Shown here: positions 47,869-58,213 of the stretch, one piece after another
How the letters are laid out: every line of letters begins with the position of its first letter
How positions within the stretch are numbered: the first letter of the stretch is position 1
NCBI RefSeq assembly: GCF_020921035.1
Contig: NC_063152.1
Span: forward strand, 1,990,001-2,054,000
Origin: Rhodamnia argentea
Taxonomy: Eukaryota > Streptophyta > Magnoliopsida > Myrtales > Myrtaceae
DNA: 64,000 bases
Direction of reading: 5' to 3'
Position numbers and translations under genes: made by a program
Notes under the pieces: model-generated
What the model saw: the letters and a program-made list of their open reading frames with translations, nothing else
Database searches by the model: none
Told to the model about the DNA's origin: nothing

Positions 47869-49440
47869 GGCTTCTTTTGCCTTTTCGTCCTATACCTGCG
47901 CCGGTGCGACTCCTTCCAAGAAATTGCTTTATGAGCACAAAACGAGCAGTCGTTTTTTAACGACTCACACGATTGAATTTGTTATGAGTCCGTCGCAAAG
48001 GTTGGTCAACAGCACAATCTTCTTCTATGAGCAGGTTAGAAATAAAATCTCCAGGTGAGATTGTTTAATTTATCACATAATGGAAAGTCTCTGACTTATA
48101 AAAATACCCTTCTTTTTTTTTTTTAAGTCCGCGTAAAGTTCGTCTCATGGGTGGGGGCACTTCCGAAATAACGATAGTCACTTAGGTCATGTATTTTCTT
48201 TTACTGTATTACTCTCTTGTTATCTAGCTGGATACACATTTCACTGAAATAACGAAAATCTTACATGAGGATTAAACTTGATGACATGACATTTTAAGGA
48301 AAATTCTTATATCTAGCAACGGATTGACTCATTATTGTACCAATAGAGTCCAGCCAAATCGGTTACTGATACTTCATGGATTTTTCCCGTGGAACCGAGA
48401 ATGGAATTGCATTTCCTTATCTCTGTCCAATTATAAACATAATTTGGTGGCACGTTAGTGTACCAAGTAAAGCGAGTTTTTGACAAAGACACGGAAAAAA
48501 CCCTAAGTCTTAAATTTTTTTCTCCGGCACTTGCTTTTCTGGGAACTTAGCTTAGCCCTTTAACAAGAGCTTTTCTAGGGAAATTGCTTTTTAGCCGCTC
48601 ATTTGTTCTTGTTTCACCACATTGGCTATGAATCAACCTCTATGTTCAACTGTCGATCGATCATCTTTGCCAGTCTTAGAGCCTCTAGGTCTAGTGATTC
48701 CTCCATCTAACCTTAATTGTTGTCAAATACATTTTTTGGCACCGTGGACTGGTTCAAAAATAAAAGAAAAACTGGAGGACGGTAAGCGATTTAGCTGCTC
48801 ATCACGCCGCTCGCTAAAGGATTATGGTCTTGTCGTTCAAAATAAGAATATACGCCTGCACCATCGGACTTCCTCGAAATGGTGGTGGTTGATTGGATGA
48901 TCATGGCATCGGTACTGAGATATTTAATTTTTTGCCTCATTCACGGCATTGATGACCATAAGCTTTGATCGTATCCGACATGTGCCTCACAATGTAGTCT
49001 AAGCAGCAGTGGCGCTCGTTTCGTTGGGGAAAAAAAAAAAAAAAAAATTCTTCCATGATAACAAAAAATCTTCTTCTAGAGCTGATCACCATATTAGGAT
49101 TTGGTGCAACTCCTCTTAATTGCTCCTAAGTCAGATTTCTCGGAAGATTAGCATCTCACAATTGATTATTTTCTGCCTAATTCGGCATTGTTATGTTAAC
49201 TTGTCAATATCTATGATTTTTAAAAAAATATTCTTATTCTCTAATCGTTGACAGCCCAAGAAATATATTTAAAAGGATTTAGATTTTTAAAATCTCGTTA
49301 ATGAACATTATATATTTATTTTATAAATATAATATGATTTGCAAATAAATTCAAATCAACAGAAGTGGATTTGAACAAGTGAAAGGAAGAAATTAAATGA
49401 TTATGATCGGCCAATGGGGAGATGTTTTGGGCTTTTTATT
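47869..49440. other. Gene-free stretch; 5' flank of the UGT pseudogene
   Basis: The first ~200 bases are the duplicated UGT promoter region. Beyond about 48200 I see no recognisable gene. A 92-codon ORF at 48622-48900 (+) has no familiar motif. The rest is AT-rich with a poly-A run near 49031. Confidence 0.5.
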
Positions 49441-49584
49441 TGTTAAGGAATTATTTTGATGAGATCCACCCAAAAACTATGTGGCATAATTTTATTGATC
49501 TGCTATTATTAACGTGTTAACGCTCCCGGTGAATTCACGGAATGAAAGTTCAAATTGAGCAGGAAATGGACTAGTTAATGAAAA

Positions 49585-50260
49585 TTAGAAATGGGAGAGA
49601 TCCAACCGCATATCTCTAATGATTATGAAAGGCTCCATAACGACCGCTATTCGGGGAGCTATTCCTAACTCTAATAATGCTAAGGAGTACCTTGCTCATA
49701 TTGAGGAGCAGTATGAGGGCACTTCTAAAGCACAAGCTACTGCTCTTATTTCCAAAATGATTACCCTCAAGTATAATGGAAACAATGGTGTTCGTGAGCA
49801 CATTATGCGGATGAATGATATGGCTGCTCAACTTAAGTCCTTGGATATGGAAATCTCTGAAGGTTTCCTTATTCACTTAATTATGACATCTCTTCCTGCA
49901 CGGTTTGGTCCTTTCAAGATCAACTATAATACTCAAAAAGAGAAATGGAAGATGAGCGAGCTGATTTCCATGTGTGTCCAAGAAGAAGAGAGGCTGAAAT
50001 CCGAACAATCTGATGGTGCTCATGTAATTACTTTTGGTTCAAATAAAGGAAAAGGAAAAAGAAGGATACATGGCAAGGGCCATAATTATGGAAATAAGGG
50101 CACTCATGACTCTAAGATTAACAAGGCAGGTCTTTCTGGTTCAAAAGTATCAAGTGGTCCCAAGTGTCATTTCTGTAGACATAGAGGATATGTGAGGAAA
50201 GAATGCTTGAAATTTCGGCATTGGTTGAAGAAGAAAGGTAATACTTTATTATGTCATGTT
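49585..50260 (+). pseudogene. Copia gag remnant with zinc knuckle
   Basis: Nucleocapsid/gag part. The frame is recognisable from about 49585 ('KWERSN' then 'SLMIMK'), but an in-frame stop lies directly upstream and the usual first ~90 residues are missing. The middle shows 'NAKEYLAHIEEQYEGTSKA', 'MTSLPARFGPFK' and 'MSELISMCVQEEERLK'. The zinc knuckle near 50160-50210 reads C-x2-C-x4-H/R-G-x3-K-x-C; the canonical glycine-histidine spacing is disturbed (CHFCRHRGYVRKEC). It is read together with the protease region. Confidence 0.8.
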
Positions 50261-53200
50261 TGTTATGAGTCCTATATTGTTGATGCTCCTTTAAATACAT
50301 GGTGGATTATTACTGGTGCAACTCTACACATAACTAATTCATTGCGGGGCTTCCTTTCAAAGAAGAATCTAAATAAGGGAGACCATAATATTGTCATGCG
50401 AAATGGAGAAAAGGTTCCAGTTAAAGCAATTGACACTCTCCGTTTGATGTTGGAGAGTGGTTTCAATTTGAATTTAGTTGATACTGTTTATGTTCCCAGT
50501 ATTACTAGAAACTTGATTTCCGTTTCAAAACTTGATGCTTATAGTTATTCGTTTAAGTTTGAGAATAAAGGTTGCTCCATTTCTCATTAAGGTGAGACTA
50601 TTGGTTATGGTTTGTTAGAAGGAAACCTCTACAAATTGTCTTTAGATTCTTTGTTTGCTAAATCATTAATTTCAATGAATGTGAATGATGAAGTTACTAA
50701 AACTAGTAAGAAACGGAAATCGGAGATTGAAAATTCTTCAAAATTATGGCATGAATGTCTGGGCCATATATCACGAGGCGGAATGGAATGTCTCATTAAG
50801 GATGGAATTCTACATTCTCTAGACTTCTCTTATTTTGACACATGTATTAAATGCATTAAAGGAAAATTCCCAAAGGGCAATAAACATGGTGCTACAAAGA
50901 GTGATGGACTTTCTACGAATTATCCACACCGACATTTGTGGACCTTTTCCTACTCTTGGTATTGGTGGTCATAAGTATTTCCTTACTTTCATCGATGACT
51001 ACTCATGTTACGCTCATGCCTATCTTATCCATGATAAATCTGAAGCATTAGACATGTTTAAGATTTACAAAGCCGAAGTTGAAAATCAACTTGACCTAAA
51101 GATTAAAGTTGTAAGATCTGATCGTGGAGGAGAATATTATGGAAGGTTTTCTAACACGGGTCATAATCCTGGTGCTTTTGCTTTATTTTTGGAGCAATGT
51201 GGCATAGTTGCTTAGTATACAATGTTGGGTACTCCCTAGCAAAATGGTGTTGCCGAGCGACGAAATCGTACTTTAATGGATATGGTACGAAGTATTATAT
51301 GCCATAGCACTCTACTAGAGTGCCTTTGGGTTGAAGCTCTTAAAACAGCTGTGCATATCCTTAGTCGGGTTCCCAGTAAATCCGTGATTAAAACACCTTA
51401 TAAACTGTGGACAAAAAGAAAATCGAGTTTGGGATATCTTCATGTATGGGGTTGTTTAGCTGAGGCAAAGATATATAACCCACAAATGAAGAAACTCGAC
51501 CAAAGGACCATAGCTTATTATTTCGTTGGTTACCCTAAAAGATCAAAGGGTTTTAGATTTTCTTGTTCTTCACATACCACTAAATTTGTTGAAATTAGAA
51601 ATGCGGTGTTTCTGGAAAATGTTGATTATAGTACCCCTAGAACAATAGACCTTGAGGAAACTCGAGATCACATTTCTACTCGGGATCATGTTTTAGTTCC
51701 TATTATTCAAGGGTCAAGTGTACCATTACCTTCACCGGAAGTTTCCGGTCCATCGGAAGAGGTACTTAATGAAGAACCTCATAATATAGAGCTTATTCCT
51801 CCTTATGAACAATCTCTTAGGAGATCGGGACGAGAGAGGAAATCAGCTATCTTTGATGATTACATCGTATATCTAAATGAGTCGGACTATGATGTTGGCA
51901 TAGGAATTGATCCTATCTCCTATGATGAAGCCATTACAAGCAATCATTCAACTCAATGGCTTGAAGCCAAGAAAGATGAGTTGAACTCAATGAAAACTAA
52001 TGATGTCTTGGATCTAGTAGACTTGGCTAAAGGGGCTAAGGCTGTAGGTCCGTAAATGGGTTTACAAAACTAAGCTAGACTCTAAAGGTAATGTTGAAAG
52101 GTATAAACCTAGACTAGTCGCGAAAGGTTTCACTCAAAGAGAAGGAGTGGATTATAATGACACATTTTCTCCCGTGTCAAAGAAGAACTCTTTAAGAATA
52201 GTCATGGCTTTAGTAGCTTATTATGATTTAGAGCTACATCAAATGGACGTGAAAACAACGTTTCTTAATGGAGACTTGCAAGAGGATGTCTATATGGCAC
52301 AACCACAAGGTTTTGTGGTTGAGGGCAAAGAATATAAGAAATGCAAACTGAAAAAGTCCATCTATGGTTTGAAACAAGCCTCTAGATAGTGGTATCTTAA
52401 GTTTCATGGTGTGGTTGGTAATCTTGGCTTTAAAGAAAATGCAATGGATCAATGTATATATCTTAAGATTAGTGGGAGTAAATTTATCATTCTAGTATTA
52501 TATGTAGATGATATATTACTTGCCAGCAATGATAAGGACATGTTGCATGGGACTAAGAGCTTTCTTTCTCATAACTTTGAGATGAAAGACTTGGGTGAAG
52601 CCTCTTATGTAATAGGCATTGATATTCATAGAAATAGATCTCAAGGGATCGTAGGACTATCTCGGAAAGCCTATATTGAAAAGATTCTCAAAAGATTCAA
52701 CATGCACAGTTGTTCTCCCAATGTTGCCCCTATTGTTAAAGGTGACAAATTTAGCTTATTGCAATGCCCTAGAAATCAACTGGAGCTTGTACAAATGGAG
52801 CATGTTCCCTATGCATCTGTAGTAGGGAGTTTTATGTACGCTCAACTATGTACTCGCTCGGACATAGCATATGTTGTTGGAATGCTTGGCCATTACTAAA
52901 TAAACCCAGGAATGGGTCATTGGAAAGCAACTAAGAAAATGATGCGCTACTTACAGGGTACAAAAGATTTTATGTTTACCTACAAGAGAACAGATAACCT
53001 TGAAGTTATTAGTTATTTTGATTCCGATTATGCTGGGTGCATCGACACTAAGAAATCCACATCGGGTTATATTTTTATGCTCTTTGGAGGACCCATCTCA
53101 TGGAAGAGTGCAAAGCGATCTATAACTGCATCTTCCACTATGGAGGCAGAGTTCATAGCATGTTATGAAGCGAGTTCTCATGGTCTATGGTTAAAGAATT

Positions 53201-53472
53201 TCATTGAGGTAGTTGATACTATATCGAGACCATTGAAGATTCATTGTGACAATCGGGTTGCTATTTTCTTCTTGAAAAACAACAAATCAAGTGGTGCATC
53301 CAAACACATTGACATTAAATATCTTGTTGTTAGAGAAAGAGTTCAAAATCAAATTGTGTCCATTCAGTATATAAGTACGAAAGCCGTGTTAGCGGATCCC
53401 AAGACGAAAGGCTTGCCACCTAATCTCTTTCGAGAACATGTTGCTAGCATGGGTTTGGTTGATAGCCTTTAG
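50261..53472 (+). pseudogene. Copia pol remnant (protease, integrase, RT, RNase H)
   Basis: Protease region about 50270-50590: the active-site stretch reads ITGAT where the catalytic Asp normally precedes TGA, so it is inactive. A stop follows at about 50590. The GAG-pre-integrase block (LWHECLGHIS, ~50745) is followed by integrase (HTDICGPF.., 'TFIDDYS', 'DRGGEYY'), broken near 50910 by a frame change and by stops near 51213 and 51236. RT is at about 52070-52860, with 'YVDDILLASN' (~52500) and 'IYGLKQASR' (~52360) just before a stop. RNase H is at about 52910-53472 ('DSDYAGC', 'SSTMEAEF', 'HCDN', 'KHIDI'), ending at the stop at 53472. At least five stops or frame changes are visible. Confidence 0.88.
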
Positions 53473-53851
53473 TTTAGACTATGATTTTAGACACATGATG
53501 TTATATTTTGTGATCACCTTCATGTAATGGATTTTGAATTTATGGTTTGTTGCTTCTTGTTATATGTGCACATTTGAAGCCTTTTGAAACAAACAATTAT
53601 GTGTGGACCACATGAACATTTTTATACTATGAAATGTTATTGTTCATGACTATTAAACCATTAGATGTTGTGTTTGATGTTTGTGCTGGAATAGTAACTG
53701 GAGAACGGTACTGTGTAAATGGAACATGGATACCGGCTTCAATTCTTTTCTATATAAATGTCGGACATGACCTTACTTAAGGGATGTTTTATATGCCCGA
53801 TTATGTTGTGTTAAGTTGATAGATAATAGAACCTTTGGCCAAGTGGGAGAA

Positions 53852-54291
53852 TGTTGGATTTGATGAGATCCACCCAAATATGTGGCCTATTAGGTTTATT
53901 ATTTAAATATATTACGGGCATATACTTATTATATATTTGTTACATCCAATTGAGCTTCTAGAACCTTTATCTTAAACCTTGATGGACGGTTGAGATTTGG
54001 CAGCTCTAGGGTTGGTCCCATCACTCCCTCTATATAAGATCTCTTTTGCGAAGAACGGCTATCGCTTCCTTACGCTTCCCACATACTTACATTTCCGTTT
54101 TCTCCACAAAATTATCGAGAGAAAAATACACATCCATCTCAATTGTTATGGAGGAGAGTGGTGAAGATCTACACCCGTAGACGACATATTCTATTTCATC
54201 GGATCAACAATGACTTCTTTTGATTCGGGTATGTATCATCTATCACTTTAATCTTAGGTTCGTGTGATTGAAAGATCCCATAATCCTAACA
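53852..54291 (+). repeat. 3' LTR of the Copia element
   Basis: Starts TGTTGG directly after the polypurine tract and ends CTAACA (440 bp). A 'tatataaga' TATA-like box near 54031 and a short leader after it fit an LTR promoter and R region. Only this LTR is complete, so insertion age from LTR divergence cannot be computed. Confidence 0.82.
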
Positions 54292-55517
54292 TTATATCCC
54301 ACCATCGACATTTATTTACAAGCAATTATGGATTTTGAATCCATAGATAACTTCCTAGTACTATCCGCAGTTACTACTAGTGAGAAGTTCCAAATTGGAG
54401 AGATGATCCTCGATTTTCTATCGGCGTTTATCCACAAAAAGGTTGCAAATCTCGAGATTGTAGGCATAATCATGTAGCAATTATGTACTCGTGTCGATCC
54501 ATTGTCTTCTTTCGATTGATGTGTTGGTAATTCTTTGTTTGTACAATAATGACGCAGCCTCAACACCTAGCCAAAATGTGAGACTATTTGTTGTCAACGA
54601 TTTTGTCTATCAATAGATAATTTGCTGTCGATGGATTTATCGGTTGATTGCCTTCGAGCAGTTGATTGGTGGAGCTCTCCTTCAAGAGCCTCTACATTAA
54701 TCTCACCATCTTAATTTACTGACATCTTGCACTGTCGATGAGTCTTAAATGCCTCTCGATAATTTTGTCATTGACGACTTCTGTTTTGACCAAACTTTGC
54801 TCTCATCGGCCGAGCCTGCTCTCATTGGTATCAAACTTTGTTCTCATCGGCTGAGCTTGCTGTCGTTGATATCAATCGAGAAGTAAAATGTGCTTTAGTC
54901 GAAGTTATATTGCTGTCAAAATTTATCAACCAAATGGCTTAGTAAATCCCTTCTCCTTGGTGGGATTTATTGGCTTGACGTCCGATATACCGAGGGATAC
55001 TCCCCTACTCGAATGAAACACGGTTTGTTTCGAGCAATCTTGGATAGCTGAGCTTCTTGAGAAAAATGTCGTTCACAATTCCATTCAAAGTATCTACAAA
55101 TTCTCTTTGAGTCACCGCGGTATACTATTCAACGCGGTTCTCTGTAATTTGATTGAAAAGCATTTTGATGTACATGCAAGTTTTTCATTCTTTGTGTTGC
55201 CATTGCCGACGGCATAACCGAGCATTTCAAGTTTGCCAATGTATCAATGGATATCCTGAAAAGGCTTTTCTATAGCATTTGAAGGACACTTGAAGGCCAA
55301 TAGGCATGCGGCCCCGCTGGTAAAGGGATTGTGAATGTTAGTATCATATGTGTGGAATTTGACTCTCGTGCTCTTCAAAGAGGCAAAGCAAAAATAAGAG
55401 ATAGGAAAGTTTAAGACGTAATGCAAAATATGCACATCTGGGTCGTTTTATTAATCAGGACTCACTGTGAAGACATAAGTACAAGTGTGATTGGATTGTG
55501 GGTATCAGGTAGAGGTT
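54292..55517. other. 3' flank of the UGT gene, with a tandem repeat
   Basis: No gene seen. A 41-bp unit occurs twice at 54792-54832 and 54833-54873 ('actttg(c/t)tctcatcggc..'). The part about 54950-55110 resembles 58650-58850 (shared 'aatcttggat' and 'attcaaagtatct'), suggesting an old duplication of flanking DNA. Confidence 0.5.
54792..54873. repeat. Two-copy 41-bp tandem repeat
   Basis: Two adjacent imperfect copies of a 41-base unit opening 'aaactttg' and closing 'atatc/gtatc'. Confidence 0.7.
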
Positions 55518-56996
55518 TCATATGATAAGTGGTAGCTTCGTTTCTTGATCATCCATATCCAAACCCGATCCGACCACCAGGTGCTGAACCAAACGCCTCA
55601 TTGAAGCGTGCGATGACCCATGTTCCGTTACTGCCATCCGGCCCTTGTCTCTCATCTCCGTCACCTTGCTCCTCATCTCGCTGCTGCCCATCAAACACCT
55701 CAGCCCTCTCTCCAACTCCTCGGCCGACACCAACGTGCTCCCCTCCCTGTAATCCAGCCTAATCTCCACCGCCAGTCCCAGCTCCGCCACCATCTGGAAC
55801 GCGTTCATCTGCTGCTCCGCATAGATGGGCCACGTGGCCATCGGCACGCCGGACCACAGGCTCTCTAATATGGAGTTCCAGCCACAGTGCGATACGAACC
55901 CCCCAATAGCCTTATGGGCCAGGACGGTTACTTGTGGAACCCACCCGCAAACCAAGCCGGTCTCGGCCGTCCGGTCCAGGAACGCTTCCGGTAAGGCTTG
56001 ATCCATACTCTCGTAGTCACCTGGAATGTCCAATTTACTCCTAGGTGGCTCGCGTAACGACCATAAGAACCGGAACCCAGACCGCTCCAGCCCACTCGCT
56101 ATCTCTCTCGCCTGAGGTGCGCCCAGGCTCCCCATGCTCCCGAAGCACAGGAACACCACTGATGAAGGTGGCTGCTTATCGAGCCACCGCACGATGGCTT
56201 CTTGCTTGGCCCTTTGCGGGTGCCACTTGACTGGTCCATCGAGGTCTATTACCGGTCCGACCGAATAAACTGGCGGCAATGCGCCCGCCCTGAGCGACTG
56301 GAGCGCATGCCCTTCAAGCTCGGCAAAAGTATTTATCACAATCCCCTTGGTCCCGCCGTACCTCCCCGCATGGGCTAAAAACCAGGTGAACGCATCCTTC
56401 CACCTGAGAACTAAAGAGGGCAAGACTCGCTTAGGGACTGAGTTGACGAAACTTGGAATGGGCAACTCAGTGCTCATGTCCTCAGACTCGATCGCCTTCC
56501 TAGCTCCAGGGTCTAACAGATAGAGCATGAACCCGAGAAAGCTCGCCGGGGATGCAAAGAAGAGATAGTGAGGGATGCCCAGCTCGCAAGCTACGTCGGC
56601 GACGGGCACAGTGAACATATCCAAGAACAGAGCGGCGACTCGGGTACCCGTTGACCTGAGGTTCACCAAGGCCTGCTTGACGAGAGGCGCGTGGTTGGCG
56701 ATGTGCAGAGAGGCGTAGGCGAAGGCGGACTGGTACTCGCTCGGACGAGGCGGGTCCGCCTGAGGGAGGTGGACGAAGCGTAGGTTGCCAGCGCGGGAGG
56801 AGGAGGAGGAGGAGGCGGCAGCTCGCGAGTGGATGTAGGAGCTGACGAGGGGCCGGTGGGGATCGGTGATGACGAGGACGGTGGAGCAGAACCGAGGGTC
56901 GTGATTGGCCAGGCGCTGGGCGAACTCGACGGCGGGGACGAGGTTCCCGATCGCCGGCGTGGCCAAGAACACCACCTCCACCTCTGCTCCGCTCAT
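55518..56996 (-). CDS. UDP-glycosyltransferase, UGT71-type, single exon
   Basis: Family-1 glycosyltransferase that transfers a sugar, usually glucose from UDP-glucose, to small metabolites in the cytosol; the acceptor cannot be told from sequence. Intronless, 492 aa from ATG 56996-56994. An earlier in-frame ATG at 57107 would add 37 residues, but the N-terminus at MSGAEVEVVF fits the family and matches the pseudogene start. The C-terminal PSPG box (sugar-donor site) spans residues ~352-395, starting W352 (WVPQ), with HCGWNS and ending in the D/E-Q-like 'AEQ'. The partner Asp of the catalytic pair is at 126 (FLDM), but the usual GxGH histidine is Asn18 (AIGNLVP). Residues 62-67 are six Ser encoded by a (GGA)n microsatellite. 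GC content is much higher than in the flanks. Confidence 0.93.
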   Translation of the reverse strand: MSGAEVEVVFLATPAIGNLVPAVEFAQRLANHDPRFCSTVLVITDPHRPLVSSYIHSRAAASSSSSSRAGNLRFVHLPQADPPRPSEYQSAFAYASLHIANHAPLVKQALVNLRSTGTRVAALFLDMFTVPVADVACELGIPHYLFFASPASFLGFMLYLLDPGARKAIESEDMSTELPIPSFVNSVPKRVLPSLVLRWKDAFTWFLAHAGRYGGTKGIVINTFAELEGHALQSLRAGALPPVYSVGPVIDLDGPVKWHPQRAKQEAIVRWLDKQPPSSVVFLCFGSMGSLGAPQAREIASGLERSGFRFLWSLREPPRSKLDIPGDYESMDQALPEAFLDRTAETGLVCGWVPQVTVLAHKAIGGFVSHCGWNSILESLWSGVPMATWPIYAEQQMNAFQMVAELGLAVEIRLDYREGSTLVSAEELERGLRCLMGSSEMRSKVTEMRDKGRMAVTEHGSSHASMRRLVQHLVVGSGLDMDDQETKLPLII

Positions 56997-57474
56997 GGCC
57001 CTTTTTTCGTTTCGTCCTAGATCGGAACGACTCTTTTCCAGCTGCACAGCACTTAGCCAACCAACCATTACAAGATGTTTGTCCGTGAGGACAAAACTCG
57101 GTCGCAACTCACTAATCTGTGTCGTCTACGACAGCCCATGTTAGGAAAATTTCCCATCCTGGAATATGCTCGCACCATTGAATTTGTCACGAGTCTATCT
57201 CTAAAGGTTTCCCCAGCACAATCTTCTTCTATGAACATGTCAAGAGGAAACTCTCCCATCTACTTATTTAATCTTTATCACTTTATTGGAAGTTATGAAG
57301 TACCCTTTTAGGTCCTCCAATGTATATCTCGTGGGTGACGGCACTTTTCGCATCAATCGCGCCATACTTTAGGATAACCCTATGGTGTGTAGCACGTGTC
57401 TATGAGAGTCTGCTCGCCGTGGAAACATTTAATAGGATCGAATGCGATAAGTAGCCTACCTCACGTCAACTCCA
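56997..57474. promoter_or_regulatory. Upstream region of the UGT gene
   Basis: Promoter and 5'UTR are expected here. The part to about 57270 is conserved in the flank of the pseudogene ('attgaatttgt', 'gcacaatcttcttctatga'), supporting duplication of a gene with its promoter. No defined element is recognised. Confidence 0.4.
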
Positions 57475-58213
57475 AAGGGGTGTGCAACTGGATTGGATAG
57501 AACTGGGAACCGGGTTGGATCGCTCGAAAAACCAATCCGATCCTGGGTTCTAATGCAAACAGGTACGGTTCCTCGTTTCAAGATTTTGGTACCGATTTAA
57601 ATAGGTCCAATTTCCAGTTCCAAATGAAGACCCACCCGAGAACCAAACCGACTTTGGAACCGCTTCTTAGTTACAATAAAAATAACATAATTTCTCTAAG
57701 TTGAGTCTAACGTTGCCTCGCCTCATTTGTTTCTTCTCCATTCTTTGTCCCATCTCTCTCTATTCTTTGGAGCAATATTTTTATGGATGAATGGAAAATG
57801 AAGTTTTATAATTTATGTTAAGTAAAAGGGAGGGGAGTTTCAAAATTTTATAATTTATGTTTTATGTAACGTGTTTAAACTTTTTATTGTTTATAATTGT
57901 ACGTGACTACGTGTTTGAACTTTTTATCGTTTATAATTGTACGAGACCATGTGTTTGACAGATAAGGGTTTATGTCGATCATTTTTTACTTTGAGCCATT
58001 TTGTTGCTCATATTATTTGTTCTAAAAAATGAAATAAAAAAAAAAAAAATAGGCTCTCATATAGACCCTAAAATTGGACCAGAACAACAAGGTAGGTTCT
58101 AAAATCAGTTCCAGAAAAATATGATAAGTTTCAGGTTCAAAAAACTGAGAACCGGTTATAACAAGGTGGGCTCTAGGTTTGGAACCTGCCCATCCTGAAA
58201 CCGATCATCCCTA
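57475..58213. mobile_element. Non-autonomous hAT-type element upstream of the UGT gene
   Basis: Begins 'aaggggtgtg' at 57475 and ends 'catcccta' at 58213, an imperfect inverted repeat. The flanking 8-bp duplications are 'caactcca' 57467-57474 and 'taactcca' 58214-58221 (one mismatch). Subterminal zones carry repeated 'gaaccgg/ggttcc' motifs, as in the element at 22449-23072. The AT-rich core contains a 40-bp unit repeated about 2.3 times (57869-57960). Length is 739 bp with no coding capacity. Confidence 0.82.

Larger units (their letters stand above)
49441..54291 (+). mobile_element. Ty1/Copia LTR retrotransposon, 5' end collapsed
   Basis: The gag-pol order (gag, protease, integrase, RT, RNase H) is that of Copia. 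The 3' LTR is complete at 53852-54291, preceded by the polypurine tract 'aagtgggaga'. At the 5' end only about 40 bases of LTR remain (from 49441, sharing 'gatgagatccaccc'), followed by a scrambled fragment of early gag, so most of the 5' LTR, the primer-binding site and the gag start are lost. Possible 5-bp target duplications are 'ttatt' (49436-49440) and 'ttata' (54292-54296), with one mismatch. It sits between the UGT gene and its pseudogene and is not functional. Confidence 0.88.

Noticed and set aside
56500..57060. 186-codon Arg-rich minus-strand ORF
   Set aside because: It is an out-of-frame reading of the UGT gene, favoured by its high GC content.
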